This document shows, piece after piece, positions 61,185-64,000 of a DNA stretch of 64,000 nucleotides. Source of the DNA: Streptomyces sp. NBC_01244 (GTDB taxonomy: Bacteria; Actinomycetota; Actinomycetes; Streptomycetales; Streptomycetaceae). The position numbers were made by a program, and so were the translations under genes. The stretch is from contig NZ_CP108488.1 in assembly GCF_035987325.1 (NCBI RefSeq), positions 3,162,001 through 3,226,000 on the forward strand, given 5' to 3'. The notes beneath the pieces were generated by a model. It did not search any database, was not told the DNA's origin, and worked only from the letters and a program-made list of their open reading frames with translations. How positions within the stretch are numbered: position 1 is the first letter of the stretch; the number at the start of each line of letters is the position of its first letter.

Positions 61185-61691
61185 TCAGGCCACGGGTTCC
61201 CGGCCGGCCGGCAGCCGGCCGGCCCTCCATTCCCGGGCCTGCCGCCGGCACGTCCGCCCGTCGTGGCCGGGCGGGATCAGGGTGCCGGCGGGGAAGGCGA
61301 CGATCGCTCCGAGCAGGACCAGGGGCTGCGATCCGTACGTCAGGCCGACGGCCAGGGCGGCTCCGCCGACCACACCCGAGGCCGCGGGTCCACCCAGCGC
61401 CACCGCCAGGTTCCGCGCGGCCCCGAGGTCCTCGTGCGACACGGCCATCGAGCCGCCCTGCCACTCGGCCCGCAGTTCTCGCGCGCCGAGGAGCAGCGCC
61501 GTCCGCGCGTGGCCGTATTCGTGTACGACGACACACAGGGGGACGGCGACGAACCCCGCGAGCACCAGGAACCGGAACGCCCAGCCCGCCGGCCATACGC
61601 ACACCAGCATCAGTCCGGTCGCGAGGGCCAGCCAGGCCAGGGGCCTACGGCCGTGGACGAGGGCGACCAGAACCAGGCGCAGCAGTATCAC
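61185..61691 (-). CDS. Site-2-protease-like (M50B) membrane metallopeptidase
   Basis: A 168-aa membrane protein with the zinc motif VVVHEYGHARTALLLGAR (HExxH) in a hydrophobic context, with two helices before and two after it. A second ligand motif of the usual LDG/NPxPxxPLDG type is not clear (IPPGHDG is a possible remnant). GTG 61691 overlaps the permease stop by 4 nt. Co-expression with an ABC transporter suggests cleavage of an exported or membrane-embedded peptide. Confidence 0.78.
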   Translation of the reverse strand: MILLRLVLVALVHGRRPLAWLALATGLMLVCVWPAGWAFRFLVLAGFVAVPLCVVVHEYGHARTALLLGARELRAEWQGGSMAVSHEDLGAARNLAVALGGPAASGVVGGAALAVGLTYGSQPLVLLGAIVAFPAGTLIPPGHDGRTCRRQAREWRAGRLPAGREPVA

Positions 61692-63286
61692 CGCTCCGCC
61701 GTCCGTGCGAAGTCACGGTCCTTGACCCGCATCACCTGCTGGACGGCGCACAGGGCGGCCGCGCAGACGAGCAGCCAGTGAGCCGCGGTCGCCGCTGCCG
61801 TGGAGAGCGCCTCCACGGAGGAAGCGAGCCAGAACAGCCCACCCAGGGCTGCTCCGCTCATCAGCCCGCTGACCAGCAGTGTCACCCGCTTCTCCGCGAA
61901 GTCGGCGGTCACCGTGGCGAGCCCGAACAGCACGCTCAGCGCACTCCCGGCGAGCGCCATGGAGAGGATCACCACGTCCCGGCCCGCTTCGAAGGGAACC
62001 AGGCTGACGACGCGCACGGCGATGACGGTGAGCAGCCCCACGGCGATCGCCCCGAAGGCGTTCTGCCGGCCCCAGAGGGAGAAGCCGCGGGGGTGGATGG
62101 CGTAGATCCAGGCGTTGCCGGCGAGTCGGAACGGGGCGAGACCGGTGATCAGGGAAGAGATCCCGCAGACGCCGAGCAGGAGCAGCGAGGCCGTGGCGTC
62201 CTGGAGATAGCCGAGGTGGTACAGGACCGCGATGGCCGCGGCGGCGGCGAGGGAGACGGAGGTGGCGGAGATGTAGAGGGGGTCGCGCAGCAGTTGGCGA
62301 GCCTCCGTCCGGGCGCCCCTTCCCGGCAGCCGGACGAAGCGCAGCCGCCACGGGGCGCCGCTCTCGTTGTTGCGCGCGGTCGTGCCCGCGAAGGAGAGGA
62401 CGTACGCGCAGAGCAGGCCCCAGAGGGAGCTCGCGAACACCGCCAGGAGAACACCCGGGAGGGTCTCGGGGACGCCTCCGGTCACGGCCAGCGGCGGACA
62501 CAGGACGTACAGGCCCGAGGTGCGTCCGGCGAGGACCAGGCCGATTCCGGTGATGAGGAGGATGCCGCAGAGCGAGGCGCTGACGGACTTCACGCCGAGC
62601 GCGTCGTTGGAGGACCGCATGACCAGCGCCGTCAGGGCCTGGACGGCGAGCGTGGTCACGGTGGCGACCAGCGCGGTGAGCGCCGAGAACAGCAGGGCCA
62701 CGGCGAGCGCGAGCCAGAAGGAGGTTCCGCCGGAGGCCTGCACGCGCGTGAGGGACAGCACGGTGACGGGGCCGACCAGGAAGGAGGACACGGTCATCGC
62801 CGTGACGTACGGGGGGATCAGCTCGCCGAGGGCCCGGTTCCAGCGGCCGACTCCCTTGGAGACGGCGAGGACGCGGACGCCCGCCGGCTGGAGACCGAGG
62901 ATGTCCAGGATCAGCGTGGCCCCCGAGGCCGCGGCCGCCATGCCGGCGAGCGCCGCCCGGTTGACCTCCTTCAGCTGGCGATCCTGGAGCACGGTGAGGG
63001 TCTGCTCGTGCACCAGCGGGGCCAGCGCCTGGACCTGGAAGGCGACCATGGCCAGACCGAACACGAACAGGACCAGGAGTACGGCCGAGGTGATGACGGG
63101 CGAGCGGTCCAGCATCTGGCGCACGGTGTTGCGCTGGGACCGTGCGGTCGCCCCGGCGATGGCGAGGGCGGGCCGGAGCGAGCGCCGGTTCGGGGGTCTG
63201 CGGGACGCGGGCTCGCGTACGCGCGCGTACGCGAGTAGAGGGGCGGGGGCGGCGGGAGCGGGGGCGGGAGCGGGAGCGGCCCTCAT
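61688..63286 (-). CDS. ABC transporter permease (large, about 12 TM)
   Basis: A 532-aa permease. The Pro/Ala-rich N-terminus is followed by about twelve hydrophobic segments, starting with VITSAVLLVLFVFGLAMVAFQVQ and ending WLLVCAAALCAVQQVM. It pairs with the downstream-overlapping ATPase gene (ATGA at 63286/63283) as a type-2-like exporter. Substrate unknown. Confidence 0.85.
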   Translation of the reverse strand: MRAAPAPAPAPAAPAPLLAYARVREPASRRPPNRRSLRPALAIAGATARSQRNTVRQMLDRSPVITSAVLLVLFVFGLAMVAFQVQALAPLVHEQTLTVLQDRQLKEVNRAALAGMAAAASGATLILDILGLQPAGVRVLAVSKGVGRWNRALGELIPPYVTAMTVSSFLVGPVTVLSLTRVQASGGTSFWLALAVALLFSALTALVATVTTLAVQALTALVMRSSNDALGVKSVSASLCGILLITGIGLVLAGRTSGLYVLCPPLAVTGGVPETLPGVLLAVFASSLWGLLCAYVLSFAGTTARNNESGAPWRLRFVRLPGRGARTEARQLLRDPLYISATSVSLAAAAAIAVLYHLGYLQDATASLLLLGVCGISSLITGLAPFRLAGNAWIYAIHPRGFSLWGRQNAFGAIAVGLLTVIAVRVVSLVPFEAGRDVVILSMALAGSALSVLFGLATVTADFAEKRVTLLVSGLMSGAALGGLFWLASSVEALSTAAATAAHWLLVCAAALCAVQQVMRVKDRDFARTAER

Positions 63287-64000
63287 GCGCCCGGCTCCAT
63301 GAGCGCGGCGAAGATGTCGTCCGCGGTGTCGCCGACGTTCTCGAGGCCGCTCAGGCGCAGCACCGCGGCTTCGAGCGTGGCCGTCCCGGCCGCGTCACTG
63401 ATGGAACGGGGAGCGCCCTGCGCGACGAGCCGCCCGTCGGACAGCACCACGATGAAGTCGCATTCCCGCTCGGCCGTGTGCAGGTCGTGGATGGTCACCA
63501 GTGCGGACCGTCCGGAGCGCGTCCAGGTGCGCAGCGCGAGCCGCAGAAGCACGGAGCCCTCGACGTCGAGGCCGGAGAAGGGCTCGTCGAGGATGAGCAG
63601 CGGGGCATCGCTGCTGAAGGCTCCGGCGAATTGCAGACGCCGCTTCATGCCGTGGCTGTACGAGCCGACGAGCTTGCCGAGCGCGCCGTCGATGCCGAAG
63701 ATCTCGGCCAGCCGCTCGGCATTGCGCATCAGGTTCCGGGGGCGGTCTTCCAGGCCGGCGATCAGGCCCAGGTACTCGTGTCCGGTGAGCATGTCGGGCA
63801 TGGGCAGTTCGTCGGGCGCGTACGACACCATGCGCTTCGCCCGGTCGGTGCCGAGCTTCTCCCCGAAGACCCGGCCGCTGCCGCCGCTCGGTTCGGTCAG
63901 CCCGATGACGCAGCGCAGCAGGGTGGACTTGCCCGCGCCATTGGCCCCCACCAGTCCGCACACGGCGCCGGCGGGCATGGTGACGGTCACGTCGCGCAGT
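63283..64000 (-). CDS. ABC transporter ATP-binding protein (start beyond window)
   Basis: A partial ATPase; the reading frame stays open to the last base (LRDVTVTMPAG), so the start lies outside. Walker A GANGAGKSTLL, signature SYSHGMKRRLQF (a variant of LSGGQ), Walker B LLILDEPFSGLD and switch His TIHDLH are present. It is the first visible gene of the ATPase-permease-peptidase operon and resembles Nod/bacitracin-type export ATPases. Confidence 0.9.
   Translation of the reverse strand, partial: LRDVTVTMPAGAVCGLVGANGAGKSTLLRCVIGLTEPSGGSGRVFGEKLGTDRAKRMVSYAPDELPMPDMLTGHEYLGLIAGLEDRPRNLMRNAERLAEIFGIDGALGKLVGSYSHGMKRRLQFAGAFSSDAPLLILDEPFSGLDVEGSVLLRLALRTWTRSGRSALVTIHDLHTAERECDFIVVLSDGRLVAQGAPRSISDAAGTATLEAAVLRLSGLENVGDTADDIFAALMEPGA

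Noticed and set aside
61110..61190. Complete tRNA gene on the minus strand
   Set aside because: Only a T-loop/acceptor-like 3' portion is present; the 5' side of the T-stem does not pair, and no D-arm or anticodon arm folds in the available length.

Overview
This 64-kb window is core chromosome of a Streptomyces (or very close actinomycete). Base composition is very high in G+C, GTG starts are common, genes are tightly packed, and several gene orders are typical of the genus. These include terD - peroxiredoxin - DUF3052 - aceE, fasR-fabD-fabH-acpP-fabF followed by a DUF3145 gene, an SCO2400-type zinc-ribbon protein, and an MreB/Mbl-like gene. No rRNA, complete tRNA, CRISPR array, insertion sequence or integrase gene was seen.

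Layout. 1-8.2 kb: a ter stress locus with a fused PRTase-TRSP-StiP protein, an HpcH/citrate-lyase-like enzyme, three TerD-type proteins, a TerA-like protein and a DUF475/TerC-like membrane protein. 8.3-12.6 kb: peroxiredoxin, DUF3052 and pyruvate dehydrogenase E1 (aceE). 12.6-22.2 kb: a K+ channel, a secreted I36 protein, a QacA-type exporter with a divergent TetR regulator, a DUF1023-type hydrolase, a DUF4429 protein, a MerR/aldo-keto reductase pair, a serine hydrolase and a pirin. 22.3-27.7 kb: the fatty-acid synthesis operon and its activator, then DUF3145. 27.9-50.8 kb: small accessory and housekeeping units, including an SGNH lipoprotein, GH3 glucosidase with TetR, nitrilase-like hydrolase, methyltransferase, HxlR with a 6PGDH-type oxidoreductase, EI24 protein, a MarR/quinone-reductase-like/Ohr oxidative-stress unit, lipase, an Mbl-like protein coupled to a GAF histidine kinase, a fused acyl-CoA carboxyltransferase, AraC with cupin, an MFS exporter and a YbdK-type ligase.

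50.8-61.1 kb holds the most notable element: six tightly coupled minus-strand genes. In transcription order they encode a Z1 helicase-like ATPase, a PD-(D/E)XK (DUF4420) nuclease-like protein, a GHKL/MutL-MORC-type ATPase, an unknown protein, a DUF6339-type/degenerate C5-methyltransferase and an intact C5 cytosine methyltransferase. This matches the MutL-Z1 restriction/defence neighbourhoods (catalogued as MZA). The block is bounded by imperfect 59-60 bp direct repeats; one abuts a tRNA T-loop-like sequence, so it looks like an inserted defence island. 61.2-64 kb is a coupled operon of an ABC ATPase (cut by the window edge), a large permease and a small HEYGH site-2-protease-like membrane protein.

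Recurrent themes. About a dozen genes have a TAnnnT-like box 5-7 nt before the start codon and no Shine-Dalgarno sequence, the layout of leaderless promoters. Many operon-internal starts overlap the preceding stop by 4 nt. Long GC-rich hairpins end many units. Three copies of one dispersed palindromic repeat occur, one of them translated inside the ter-locus fusion protein, and several in-frame or upstream tandem repeats are present.
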